From: Prolixibacteraceae bacterium
GTDB taxonomy: Bacteria > Bacteroidota > Bacteroidia > Bacteroidales > Prolixibacteraceae
Reading direction: 5' to 3'
Assembly (NCBI GenBank): GCA_021740385.1
Contig: JAIOZY010000002.1
Location: forward strand, 62,001-126,000
DNA: 64,000 nt
Part shown: one piece after another, positions 43,263-52,145 of the stretch
How the letters are laid out: each line of letters starts with the position of its first letter
Position numbering within the stretch: position 1 is the stretch's first letter
The notes under the pieces: generated by a model
Databases searched by the model: none
What the model was told of the DNA's origin: nothing
Seen by the model: only the letters and a program-made list of their open reading frames with translations
Position numbers and translations under genes: made by a program

Positions 43263-46200
43263 ATGAAAAAACTATTAATCGTATTAAGCATGATGTGCTT
43301 TGTTTTTATGGAAACAACAGCACAATCAACCGGGTGGGCTAATAATCCGGAAAGTGGTGAAACAAATGAATCTGGTAATGAAGTTGCCATAGATGAAGAG
43401 GGAAATGTATACGTTATTGGCACATATGCTCACAATCTTCGTTTTAGAACTTCTCATGGCACAATTAATATTGATGTTTTGAGTGACACCGATGCTTTTG
43501 TTGTTAAATATGATGCTGCAACAGGAGAAGCATTGTGGGTTATTGCAATAAAAGCCAATAGCGATGTTTCAGGAAATGGAATATTCTATTATGACGGGCA
43601 TATCTATGTTTGTGGAGATTTTGGTGAAGGATATTTATACTTTTATCAATATTTTCCGGGAACAGCCACAACTACTTTCACAACCAGACTATCTCATTTC
43701 CGCACAACAAAGGATTATTATATTGCTAAAATAGCTTTAGATGGTGAAATTGGCGGAGAGGATGTTGTATGCAGCAATTTTACACACAGTGTATCAGCGG
43801 CAGATATAACAGCCAATTCACATTATGGAATTTTTATTTCGGGAATGAGCAATGCATCTTCCGAAGGAGATATATACGTAAGCAGGCATTCTATGTTAGA
43901 TTTAAGTTTTAGTGAAGATTTTACCTTGTTTGGTGATGATCTGGACTATGCGACAGGGATAGCTCTAAGTGGACTAGGATATCTTTATGTATCGGGTAAT
44001 TGTAACAGTTCTTCAATTACTGAGGGAGCTTTATCCACGTCAATTATAATGGATAGATCCTCAACAATACCCAATGCTTTTCTTATGAAAATATTAGTAT
44101 ATCGGGAACGTACTGGATTTACTATTGGTTGGATCCAACCTTTTGAAAGCGAAGATGAAAATACAGGCAATGCAGTTGCAGTTGATGGTTTTGGAAATGC
44201 TTATGTAACCGGGGCTTTTTCAGGTGAATCAATAAAATTTAATTCGAGCCTCTCTGATTCTTATGATCTTACATTGGAAAACAGTTGTACTATTTGCAGC
44301 GATGATTATAGAACCAGTGATTTATTTGTTGTGAAATACAACCATTATGGTTCGCCGGTATGGTGTATGAACGCCTACGGTGAAACAGATGATACAAACG
44401 ACTCCTGGAATTTTGATGATGAAGGTATGGATATCGCGGTTCAAAGCAATGGAAAATGTTTTGTTACAGGGTATTTTAAAAGCTTCTATTTAGATTTTGG
44501 TTTTCATGATGAAAGCCTTGTAAATACTACCAATAACAATTTTGCTGATGTTTTTGTTGTTGAATTTGATGCTTATAGAACTCCTGTTTGGTATTATTGC
44601 CCTACAAAGTATAGAACAACAGGTGGAGGATTAGAAGTAGTTCATGAAAGTTATAATGATGATTATGGATACGGAATTGCTACGATGGATGGTACAGATT
44701 GTTTTGCAGTAACCGGGAAATTCTCCAGCATCTCATTGTATCTGGGTGAACACGAGGTTGAAAATTCAGGTTCTTCTTATTGGCCAGATGAAACATACGA
44801 TGCCTTTATCTATTCAAACTGTGAGGAATGCGAGCCTTCTGTTGATGAATGTCCTTGCAGGGAAACAAAAGTAACAACCTGGTACTTCGGGGATGAAGCC
44901 GGTTTAGATTTCACTCCGGGCGCATTATCGCCGGTCGCTTTATCGGGTAGCCAGATTAAAGAGCCATCAGAAGGTTGTTCAGTAATACACGATGAACTGG
45001 GAAATTTACTATTCTATACCGATGGTGATACAGTTTGGGATCAAACGCATTCGATTATATCAAATGGTACCGGATTATTGGGACATGAATCTTCAACCCA
45101 GTCAGCTCTGATTGTTCCGCAGCCATGCCACGATTCACGTTACTACATTTTTACAACCGATTGCTGGAATACCCCGGGCAACGGTTTAAATTATTCAGTT
45201 GTTGAAGGTGATTTAATAAGTGGTTTTGAGGTAATTTCAAGTGAAAAAAATATTAATCTTATACCAGGAAGTTTTGCAACTGAAAAAGTGACTTATGTAC
45301 CGAATTCCGATCCTGACTTGATATGGATTGTATCACACGAGTTTGGTTCCAATAAGTTCATTTCTTATCCCTTAACGGAAGATGGATTAGGGACTTCTCC
45401 ACCTGGAATTATAGAATCAGAAGCAGGCTTTGAACATGGTTCATCTTCTATCTTTAATAAACGAAAAGCCGGTTGCCTGAAAGCATCTCCAGACGGGCTG
45501 TATTTGGCTTTAGCAATTTTTGAAGTTGAAGAAGATGTTATTGGATATGAAATATTCAAATTTGACAATGCTGCCGGAGAAGTAACATGGTATGATAATA
45601 TTGACGAATCTCTTTCAAGTGACAGATGTTATAGCGTAGAATTCTCATCTAATAGCGAATATCTTTATTTTTCAGATTTTTACAATATATGGCAATATCA
45701 AATTTACTCACCTGATTCCGATCCGGAAATAATTTTTACTCGAACAGGATCAGATCCTATTGGGGCAATGCAACTGGCCCCTGATGGAAAAATATATGTT
45801 GCACGGGATGGAAGCGATATAATTGATGTTATTCAAAATCCGGATATGCCTGCAGAATTTATTGTTTACGATGAAGGAATTGATGTTAGCGGCACGTGTT
45901 CACTCGGCCTGCCGGCAGCTTATTCCAAAAAATGTACCGATGCCCGGTTCAGGGTCAGCCGCCATACCGTTAGCGAGGGTGAATACGTAGAATTCTTCGA
46001 TGTATCGTCCGGTGAAGTGCTCGAGCGCGAGTGGAGCTTCCCTGGTGGCATCCCCGAAACATCGAATGAGGCCGAACCGGTTGTTCAATATCCGCAGGCC
46101 GGAGTTTACCCTGTTTCGTTAACCATTACCAATGCTTACGGGACCGACGAGGCATACCGGGAAAACTATATTTACGTGGAAGAAACCGGTTCATCAGAAT

Positions 46201-46448
46201 TTATTTTTGTCGGGGGGGAGATCAACATTTTTCCGAATTCAGGCGAAGGGGTGTTTACAATCACTACACCTTACAATAGCATGACACTTGAGATATACGA
46301 CTTACTTGGCAAAAAGCTTGTCAAACTTGATAATATCGGAAGGCAGCAGCAGGTTGACCTGTCCTCACTTGCAAAAGGCGTTTATTTCGTTTATCCGATT
46401 AAAGACGATGGCGTTGCATTAAAAGCAAAAAAGCTGATTATACGGTGA
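43263..46448 (+). CDS. Large T9SS-exported propeller/PKD protein
   Basis: 1061 residues. Signal peptide MKKLLIVLSMMCFVFMETTAQ, a first SBBP-like beta-propeller (about 25-530; repeated DEEGNVYVIGTY, DGFGNAYVTGAF, GIATMDGTDCFAVTG strands), a second propeller-like region (about 535-885; WYFGDEAGLDFTPG, GNLLFYTDGDTVWD), a PKD domain (about 890-975, REWSFPGGIPET) and a type A T9SS sorting domain (about 985-1061, INIFPNSGEGVFTI to KKLIIR). It lies between the kinase and its regulator, with candidate operator repeats upstream, so it is the likely regulated output. Base composition changes sharply near 45900: the propeller part is AT-rich, the PKD and sorting parts are not. Confidence 0.8.
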   Translation: MKKLLIVLSMMCFVFMETTAQSTGWANNPESGETNESGNEVAIDEEGNVYVIGTYAHNLRFRTSHGTINIDVLSDTDAFVVKYDAATGEALWVIAIKANSDVSGNGIFYYDGHIYVCGDFGEGYLYFYQYFPGTATTTFTTRLSHFRTTKDYYIAKIALDGEIGGEDVVCSNFTHSVSAADITANSHYGIFISGMSNASSEGDIYVSRHSMLDLSFSEDFTLFGDDLDYATGIALSGLGYLYVSGNCNSSSITEGALSTSIIMDRSSTIPNAFLMKILVYRERTGFTIGWIQPFESEDENTGNAVAVDGFGNAYVTGAFSGESIKFNSSLSDSYDLTLENSCTICSDDYRTSDLFVVKYNHYGSPVWCMNAYGETDDTNDSWNFDDEGMDIAVQSNGKCFVTGYFKSFYLDFGFHDESLVNTTNNNFADVFVVEFDAYRTPVWYYCPTKYRTTGGGLEVVHESYNDDYGYGIATMDGTDCFAVTGKFSSISLYLGEHEVENSGSSYWPDETYDAFIYSNCEECEPSVDECPCRETKVTTWYFGDEAGLDFTPGALSPVALSGSQIKEPSEGCSVIHDELGNLLFYTDGDTVWDQTHSIISNGTGLLGHESSTQSALIVPQPCHDSRYYIFTTDCWNTPGNGLNYSVVEGDLISGFEVISSEKNINLIPGSFATEKVTYVPNSDPDLIWIVSHEFGSNKFISYPLTEDGLGTSPPGIIESEAGFEHGSSSIFNKRKAGCLKASPDGLYLALAIFEVEEDVIGYEIFKFDNAAGEVTWYDNIDESLSSDRCYSVEFSSNSEYLYFSDFYNIWQYQIYSPDSDPEIIFTRTGSDPIGAMQLAPDGKIYVARDGSDIIDVIQNPDMPAEFIVYDEGIDVSGTCSLGLPAAYSKKCTDARFRVSRHTVSEGEYVEFFDVSSGEVLEREWSFPGGIPETSNEAEPVVQYPQAGVYPVSLTITNAYGTDEAYRENYIYVEETGSSEFIFVGGEINIFPNSGEGVFTITTPYNSMTLEIYDLLGKKLVKLDNIGRQQQVDLSSLAKGVYFVYPIKDDGVALKAKKLIIR

Positions 46449-46492
46449 TTATGGCAGTTATATAAACAGGAAATTGTACTTTTAAATAAAAA

Positions 46493-47275
46493 ATGCAGAT
46501 TATGGCAAAGGACAAGATCAGGGCGGTTATTGTTGATGACGAAAAAAAGAGTATCCTCACACTGGAAAAACTTCTGGAAAAGTATTGCCCGCAGGTCGAG
46601 ATATCGGGTACGGCCATGAATGTTGACCAGGCTGTGAAACTGATTGATGATTTGGAACCGGAGCTGCTTTTCCTCGACATTACCATGCCCGACGGCGACG
46701 GTTTTGATGTAATACAGCGGGTCGATCACCGCTCGTTCGAAGTGATCTTTATCACGGCTTCAAACCAGTATGCCATCGAGGCTTTTGAATTTTCGGCGCT
46801 GCATTATTTGCTAAAACCTATCAACTACAAAGAACTGATTGCTGCCGTTGAACGTTTTGAAAAATTACGTAAAGGCGGAATGCTGCACGAACAGGTGGAT
46901 GTGCTTCGGCAAAGCTTGAATAACAAGCATGAAAAAATCATTTTACCTACTGCCGAGGGATTGAATATTATTGAACTGGACCGGATCATCCGCTGCGAAG
47001 CTGATGGAAATTATACACACTTTTTTCTGAAAGACAAAAAGCGGATGATCGTTTCCAAAACACTGAATAATTTTGACAAATTCCTTTCCGGCCTTCATTT
47101 TTTTCGTGTGCATAACAAACACCTCATCAACATGAAATACATCAGGCGCTATGTGCGGGGGAAGGCAGGCATTGTAATCATGGAAGATGGATCGCAGGTT
47201 GATGTGTCGGAAAGCCGTAAAAAGGATTTTTTAAAAAAATTAAAAGAATACGCGAGCGAGATAAGCAATATGTAA
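46493..47275 (+). CDS. LytTR-family response regulator
   Basis: 260 residues from 46493, or 257 from the second ATG at 46502. Receiver domain about 6-125 with acidic pair DDE, phosphoacceptor Asp in LLFLDITMPDGDGF (about 62), and the Thr/Lys switch residues in FITAS and LLKPI. The C-terminal LytTR DNA-binding domain (about 155-255) contains IIRCEADGNYTHFFLKD, FRVHNKHLINMKYI and VDVSESRKKDFLK. It should be phosphorylated by the kinase at 40289 and bind repeats such as those at 43153. Confidence 0.92.
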   Translation: MQIMAKDKIRAVIVDDEKKSILTLEKLLEKYCPQVEISGTAMNVDQAVKLIDDLEPELLFLDITMPDGDGFDVIQRVDHRSFEVIFITASNQYAIEAFEFSALHYLLKPINYKELIAAVERFEKLRKGGMLHEQVDVLRQSLNNKHEKIILPTAEGLNIIELDRIIRCEADGNYTHFFLKDKKRMIVSKTLNNFDKFLSGLHFFRVHNKHLINMKYIRRYVRGKAGIVIMEDGSQVDVSESRKKDFLKKLKEYASEISNM

Positions 47276-47339
47276 CTAATTAATAAGGGTTAATTTTTGG
47301 TGGTTTTGATTTTGCATAATTGCTATACCTGAATTTCTG

Positions 47340-47442
47340 AATTGGTGCCGGTAAAAATGGATGAGATGGACTAAGCATTCTATCACCTCATTCATTGCCT
47401 CCCTAAAGATTATTATCTTTCAAACCGGCACCAATTTTTTTA
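47340..47442 (+). ncRNA. Candidate structured RNA element closed by 13-bp inverted repeats
   Basis: AATTGGTGCCGGT (47340-47352) pairs perfectly with ACCGGCACCAATT (47424-47436), enclosing 71 bases in which GATGAGATGG and CACCTCATT can also partly pair. A T-run follows the right arm at once. It starts 65 bases after the response regulator gene. It could be a long terminator, a small RNA ending in its own terminator, or a miniature repeat element. The rest of the 266-base gap looks plain. Confidence 0.45.
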
Positions 47443-47541
47443 CTATCGGTGATTTCATTAAGAAAGTATAATCAGATTTCAGCAACTTGATATAAATACA
47501 TTAAAAGGTATTGTTATAGAATCAGATCACGAATTTATTTT

Positions 47542-48762
47542 TTACTTCTTCACCATTTTTTGCATGTCAGCTTCACCATTAATAAAATGTAACCTAATGA
47601 TGTAAACCCCTTTTTTTAACGCCGATATATCCACTTCATTAATATTGTTATTTAACTCCATAACCGTTTGACCCTGCAAATTGATAATTTCTACCGATCT
47701 GACCCAGGGAGAATTGACATATATCATTTCGCTGGCAGGATTTGGAAACAGAAACAGTGGGTCTTTTAAAGCATGTCTGTCAATACTTAACGGGTATTCC
47801 ATTAAACTTTTACGAAAGATATGTTTATCAACAATAGCATACATATATTTTTTATTAATGGCAAACTTTGATGTACCGGAGTAGTTCAGGCCTTTTTCAT
47901 ATTTCAGCCAGGTTTCCCCTGAATCGTCTGAAATAAAAATACCTGATTCGCTTATCCCAATGATGTTCTTTTGTAAAACTGTAAAAGACAAAAATTTTTC
48001 GGGGTTTTTCAATTCCCAGTTATTTCCGTAATCGTCTGAGCGGTAGATTCCGTTGTTTGTAGACACAAAAATTACAGGTCAGGCGAACCTAATATCATTC
48101 ACATCTTTAATATCCAGGGCTACCCAGTTTTGCCCGTTGTTCCACGATTTATGCAATCCTTTGTCGATGGTCGAAACGGCTGTGCCCTCACGGTATTCCA
48201 CACGATTCAGGTTATAAAAAACATTGTTCCCGTCAATGCCCATAAAATCCCCTGAAGTATGGATACTTGTACAGTGCGGGCTTCCGCTTTGCCAGCATTC
48301 ACGGTCATAATTTTCGTCGGTATATTTTGTTATGGTTTGCCATGTTTTGCCCCTGTCATTGCTACTCATCAAAGAATAAAAAGGAGTACTTACAACTATA
48401 AAATCATCGAGCAGTGAAAACTCTGTTACAACAAATTCCGGAAGTTTGATCTTTTCATAACTGTTTCCCAAATCACGTGTTATGTATAAAGTATCCCATT
48501 TGCTAAAAGCAATTCCGTTGGGCAAAAACCGCAGGTCAGTATACCCGTTGTCATCGCTGTTTAAAAGGTTCCAGGTTGTTCCGTAATCAGTAGAAATGAG
48601 AATTGAATCCCAAAGGATTAAAGCACTTAGTGAATCGACATATTCTGATGTAACAGTTTTTGAAGGTACTTCACTAAGCCGAACATCTGTAAGTTCTTCC
48701 CATTGTGAAAAGAGGGTTAAGGGCATTAAAAGCACCAGGAAGAAGTATAAAGGTTTCAACAT
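47542..48762 (-). pseudogene. Secreted BNR-repeat protein with T9SS domain, interrupted by an in-frame TGA
   Basis: One continuous minus-strand frame of about 406 codons with a single stop, TGA at 48081-48079. Before it: signal peptide MLKPLYFFLVLLMPLTLFSQ and Asp-box (BNR) repeats ISTDYGTTWNLL, SSNDRGKTWQTI, KSWNNGQNWVAL. After it the same frame carries on with PVIFVSTNNGIYRSDDYGNNW, SDDSGETWLKY and a type A T9SS sorting domain (LFPNPASEMIYVNS to MQKMVKK). So this is a Vps10/sortilin-like propeller gene broken by a point mutation; a GTG at 48066 might restart translation but without a signal peptide. A sequencing error is the main alternative. Confidence 0.75.
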
Positions 48763-48771
48763 AAGATTTTC

Positions 48772-49434
48772 TTATTCATCATCCATTTTCTCGCCATAGG
48801 CCAAATCGCCGGCATCGCCCAATCCGGGTACAATGTAGGCTTTCGCGTCGAGGTTGTTATCAATGGCGCCAACCCACAGGGTGCAGTTGTCGGCCGGCAG
48901 GTTTTTAACAACATAATCTACCCCGGGTCGGCTGGCTATTACTGCAACAAGGTGCACGTGCCGTGGTTTGCCCTTTTGGAGCAATGCCTGGTAGCTGATT
49001 TCGAGCGAGGCGCCTGTGGCCAGCATCGGGTCGGAAAGGATGACCACTTTATCGTCGAGCGAAGGAGATGCAATGTATTCAAATTCGATTATAAATTCCT
49101 TTTTATCGACGTACTTCCTGTAGGCCGAGATAAAAGCATTCCCGCTCCGGTCGTAATAGTTGAGCAGTCCCTGGTGCAGGGGCAGTCCGGCACGCAGTAT
49201 GGTTGCCAGTATGGGAAAGTTTTCGGGTACGTTTACGTTTGCTGTTCCAAGTGGTGTAGTAACATCTTTCATTTTAAACGGTAACCGTTTGCTTATTTCA
49301 TACGCGAAAATTTCGCCAATGCGTTCAATGTTTTTTCTGAAACGCAGGGGGTCGTTTTGTATGCTTACATCCCTTATTTCGGCAATAAATTGGTTGAATA
49401 TCGAATTCTGTTTGCCCAGGTTAATAACTTCCAT
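48772..49434 (-). CDS. upp: Uracil phosphoribosyltransferase
   Basis: 220 residues. PRPP-binding loop VVILSDPMLATGAS at about 131-144, the uracil-binding C-terminal motif IVPGLGDAGDLAYG at about 200-213, and RAGLPLHQGLL near residue 82. It makes UMP from uracil and PRPP in pyrimidine salvage. It lies just upstream, on the minus strand, of the broken BNR gene, with 9 bases between them. Confidence 0.96.
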   Translation of the reverse strand: MEVINLGKQNSIFNQFIAEIRDVSIQNDPLRFRKNIERIGEIFAYEISKRLPFKMKDVTTPLGTANVNVPENFPILATILRAGLPLHQGLLNYYDRSGNAFISAYRKYVDKKEFIIEFEYIASPSLDDKVVILSDPMLATGASLEISYQALLQKGKPRHVHLVAVIASRPGVDYVVKNLPADNCTLWVGAIDNNLDAKAYIVPGLGDAGDLAYGEKMDDE

Positions 49435-49436
49435 GT

Positions 49437-50207
49437 TTATTTATTTATGTTTTTTTTGCAAATAAAAATCAGTTCGCGTTCGCTGCGCCCTACCTGGTAA
49501 TACCGGCGGGCGTGCGGGCCAAGTTGTCCGGCATAATCAACTACTTCCACATCGAAACCTGCTTTAGTAAGGTGTTTGCTGAAATTGGCCCCGTAAATGC
49601 GCAGGTAGCCGGGTTCATAATGTTCTTTCAGCCGGTCGATGTCTTCAGAGGTTTTAATGTTTTCGTAAGTCCGGTCCATTTCAGGGTTGGTCGCGGTTTG
49701 GATTAACGCGATGCCCCCGGGGCGTAAAAGCCGTTTCAGTTCGCTGTACACCAGTTGGTCATCATCGACAAACTGGAGTACATGGGATAAAATAATCACA
49801 TCGTAAATATTTCCGGTAAGGATTTTGGTTTTTTTATTGCCGAAGGGGGTAATGTAATCAGTGCCAACAATTTTGGGGGTGATGCCAAAGTCCTTCAGTT
49901 TTTTTACGAGCAGCTTGTTTTTACCAAAAACCAGGAATATTTTTTTGTTTTTCTTCCCGATTATTTCATTCGAAAGATAAAACCATAACGAGCGCAGCGA
50001 TTCGTCAGAGCGGCACCGTGGGCAACGGTAGTGGATGTGGCTTTGGGCTTTTTTCTTTTTGAAATGGTTAAATGTACTGCCACAAACATTGCACCTGAAC
50101 TTATTGCCCGATAGCTTATTTACAAGCGATTGAAAAAAATTCAACTCCTGTTTGCCGTGGTCATTATGTTCTTTTTTTCTTTTCAAATGTAGCCGATGTT
50201 CGAACAC
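49437..50207 (-). CDS. SAM-dependent methyltransferase with N-terminal zinc ribbon
   Basis: 256 residues. A zinc ribbon (CNVCGSTF ... CPRCRSDESLRS, about 38-68) precedes a class I methyltransferase core: VIILSHVLQFVDDDQLVYSE and LKRLLRPGGIALIQT are the motif post-I and II/III strands of the Methyltransf_11 group; the motif I glycine loop is degenerate (FLVFGKNKLL). It begins 70 bases after the sulfotransferase gene in a run of minus-strand genes that probably modify surface glycans. Substrate unknown. Confidence 0.8.
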   Translation of the reverse strand: MFEHRLHLKRKKEHNDHGKQELNFFQSLVNKLSGNKFRCNVCGSTFNHFKKKKAQSHIHYRCPRCRSDESLRSLWFYLSNEIIGKKNKKIFLVFGKNKLLVKKLKDFGITPKIVGTDYITPFGNKKTKILTGNIYDVIILSHVLQFVDDDQLVYSELKRLLRPGGIALIQTATNPEMDRTYENIKTSEDIDRLKEHYEPGYLRIYGANFSKHLTKAGFDVEVVDYAGQLGPHARRYYQVGRSERELIFICKKNINK

Positions 50208-50277
50208 TCGAAAGGTATAAAAAAAGGAGAAAAGATTGTTTGAAAAATATCCATAAGATAATTTCAGTTTGGGAGAA

Positions 50278-51186
50278 TCAGCTTTGTAGCCAATGAGACA
50301 AGTCTTTATTGATCAGGTTTTGCAATTGAAGAATGTCGTCTTTGAAAAAATCAACCAGTGCTTTTCGGGTTTCAGGGTTCATTTCGGGTTTCACCATCTG
50401 TTTTTCGCCCGTTAAATTTTTCTTCATTTTTTCAACAAGCTTTGCCGGAATAAATTTCTTAATGAAATTCACAAATCCCCTCGATGTTTCAAATTTGTAT
50501 AAAACCCTGCTTTTGGGTTCGCCCGATACATTGTATTTATAGCTGGTGTCGAATTTAAAGCCGGGTGAGACTTCCAAAAATTCACATATTTCTGCAAGCA
50601 CGTTTTGGGGTTCTTTTTTAAAATCTTCAAAAATGATTACACGTACATTTGGGAAATTATCGGTATATGCTTTTACCTGCTGGAAGTATAACCCCGAGTT
50701 TTTATACTGCCAGGCCCACACCCATTTTTTTGTTTTACGTTCGTCTTCTTTTTCGAGGGCTTCTTCAAACGAAAGTGTTTCGCGTTTATCGCGTTTAAAA
50801 TGGGTATAGGCTGAAAAGGCCCTTTCAACCGGCGACCTCAGTATAACGATAATTTTTACCTGTTTGCCGAGTGTTTTTTTTATAAGCGGTATTGCTTTTT
50901 CGTGAAAGTAAATGTATTCCGGTGAAATATCCCCAACGACTTTTTCATTTTTATACCCGTTAAAAAGGGCTTTATACGCGTTGATGTCCCTTGTTATGGA
51001 AGCATCGATGATTTTGTCGCCCGGGCCCTTATAATTCCCCGTCATTTGTGAAAAATAGCGCCCCTCTTTTTGGATATCGGACAAAAAAATTTGGGGATGT
51101 TGCTTTAAATAGTGGTGCAAGGAAGTTGTTCCGCTTTTTGAAGCGCCCACGACTAAAAAATCAGGTAGTACATCCATCGTTATCAA
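50278..51186 (-). CDS. Sulfotransferase (PAPS-dependent)
   Basis: 302 residues. The 5'-phosphosulfate loop is LVVGASKSGTTSLHHYLKQH at about 10-29 and the 3'-phosphate motif is VILRSPVERAFSAYTHFKRD at about 122-141, as in Sulfotransfer_1 / heparan-type enzymes. It moves a sulfo group from PAPS to a hydroxyl or amine of an acceptor, here probably a polysaccharide or glycolipid given the deacetylase and methyltransferase neighbours. No PAPS synthesis genes are in the window. Confidence 0.9.
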   Translation of the reverse strand: MITMDVLPDFLVVGASKSGTTSLHHYLKQHPQIFLSDIQKEGRYFSQMTGNYKGPGDKIIDASITRDINAYKALFNGYKNEKVVGDISPEYIYFHEKAIPLIKKTLGKQVKIIVILRSPVERAFSAYTHFKRDKRETLSFEEALEKEDERKTKKWVWAWQYKNSGLYFQQVKAYTDNFPNVRVIIFEDFKKEPQNVLAEICEFLEVSPGFKFDTSYKYNVSGEPKSRVLYKFETSRGFVNFIKKFIPAKLVEKMKKNLTGEKQMVKPEMNPETRKALVDFFKDDILQLQNLINKDLSHWLQS

Positions 51187-51212
51187 TGATTGAATTTTTC
51201 TTTTTTTTTCAA

Positions 51213-51956
51213 TTATTTCCCAATTTTCAGGAAGGTGCTCATTTCTCCTGCCGGTTCAAACCCCAGGTTGATATAAATGAATTTGCCAGCGTCGGATGCA
51301 TGCAAAATTACCTCTTTTGCCCCATTTTCAAAACAATCGGCCGTTAATTTGGATACCAGTGCCGAAGCATATCCTTTTCCCCGGAATTCGGGCAGTGTTG
51401 CAATAAAATAAATTCCCGATATACGGTTGTGGGTAAAGGCCATGCCTGCTGTAACTGGTTGGTTGCCAAAATATCCGGTCAGCAATATAACCGACGGATG
51501 TGAAATGAAACCATCGAGCAGTTTTTCCGAAAGCGATTTATCGGGCAGCATAACCGGCTTTACCACGCTTAACCAATCGGTAAGCTCCTGTTTGTTCGAA
51601 ACTTGTTGGATAAGGTAGTTTACAGGCATTCCCCTGTGTGGAATAAAATTCTGTTTATAGAGGAACATGCCTTCCCACTTGAAAATTTCCCTGAAACGAT
51701 GTTGCCTGAAGAGCGACAAGTGTTTTTTTGCCACATCGGCAGGGAAGATGAGAAAAGGGGGCAGCAAACCGTTTTCTGATTTTTGAATAATTGCCGGATA
51801 ATCAGAGTCAGGAGGGTTGCCGGCAAATGAACCGGGCCAGTAGCCCGGCTTGTTCAATACCCACCCCGACCGTTCGTCAATGCCGGTTTTTAGCCCATCG
51901 ATTTTTCCGGCAAGCTGGTATAGTTCAATAATGTTTTCAAAAATACTCCAACGCAT
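51213..51956 (-). CDS. GNAT-family N-acetyltransferase
   Basis: 247 residues. The acetyl-CoA site is in the C-terminal half: GIYFIATLPEFRGKGYASALVSK (motif A with RGKGYA) followed by VILHASDAGKFIYINLGFEPAG (motif B). The N-terminal half is a degenerate second GNAT-like fold. Ends 26 bases before the sulfotransferase start. Acceptor unknown. The 189-base gap upstream (51957-52145) shows no feature. Confidence 0.85.
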   Translation of the reverse strand: MRWSIFENIIELYQLAGKIDGLKTGIDERSGWVLNKPGYWPGSFAGNPPDSDYPAIIQKSENGLLPPFLIFPADVAKKHLSLFRQHRFREIFKWEGMFLYKQNFIPHRGMPVNYLIQQVSNKQELTDWLSVVKPVMLPDKSLSEKLLDGFISHPSVILLTGYFGNQPVTAGMAFTHNRISGIYFIATLPEFRGKGYASALVSKLTADCFENGAKEVILHASDAGKFIYINLGFEPAGEMSTFLKIGK

Positions 51957-52145
51957 GTTACAACGGGTTAATAATAAAAAGGCTTATAGTAAAAATGAAT
52001 CTGTGAAAAACTTTTAAGAAAATCAAAAATACATGCACTTTTTGAAGCCTGAGGGCTGCCTTGTTTATATGTGTTGTTTAATGGTTTTTTCAATTATAAT
52101 CAATTCAGTGATTTATTTTGGCAATAGAATGCTGTAAATGTTGGG

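Noticed and set aside
48079-48081. TGA read as selenocysteine
   Set aside because: The position lies in a structural BNR repeat region with no redox motif, and I saw no SECIS-like hairpin or selenoprotein genes; a nonsense mutation is simpler.
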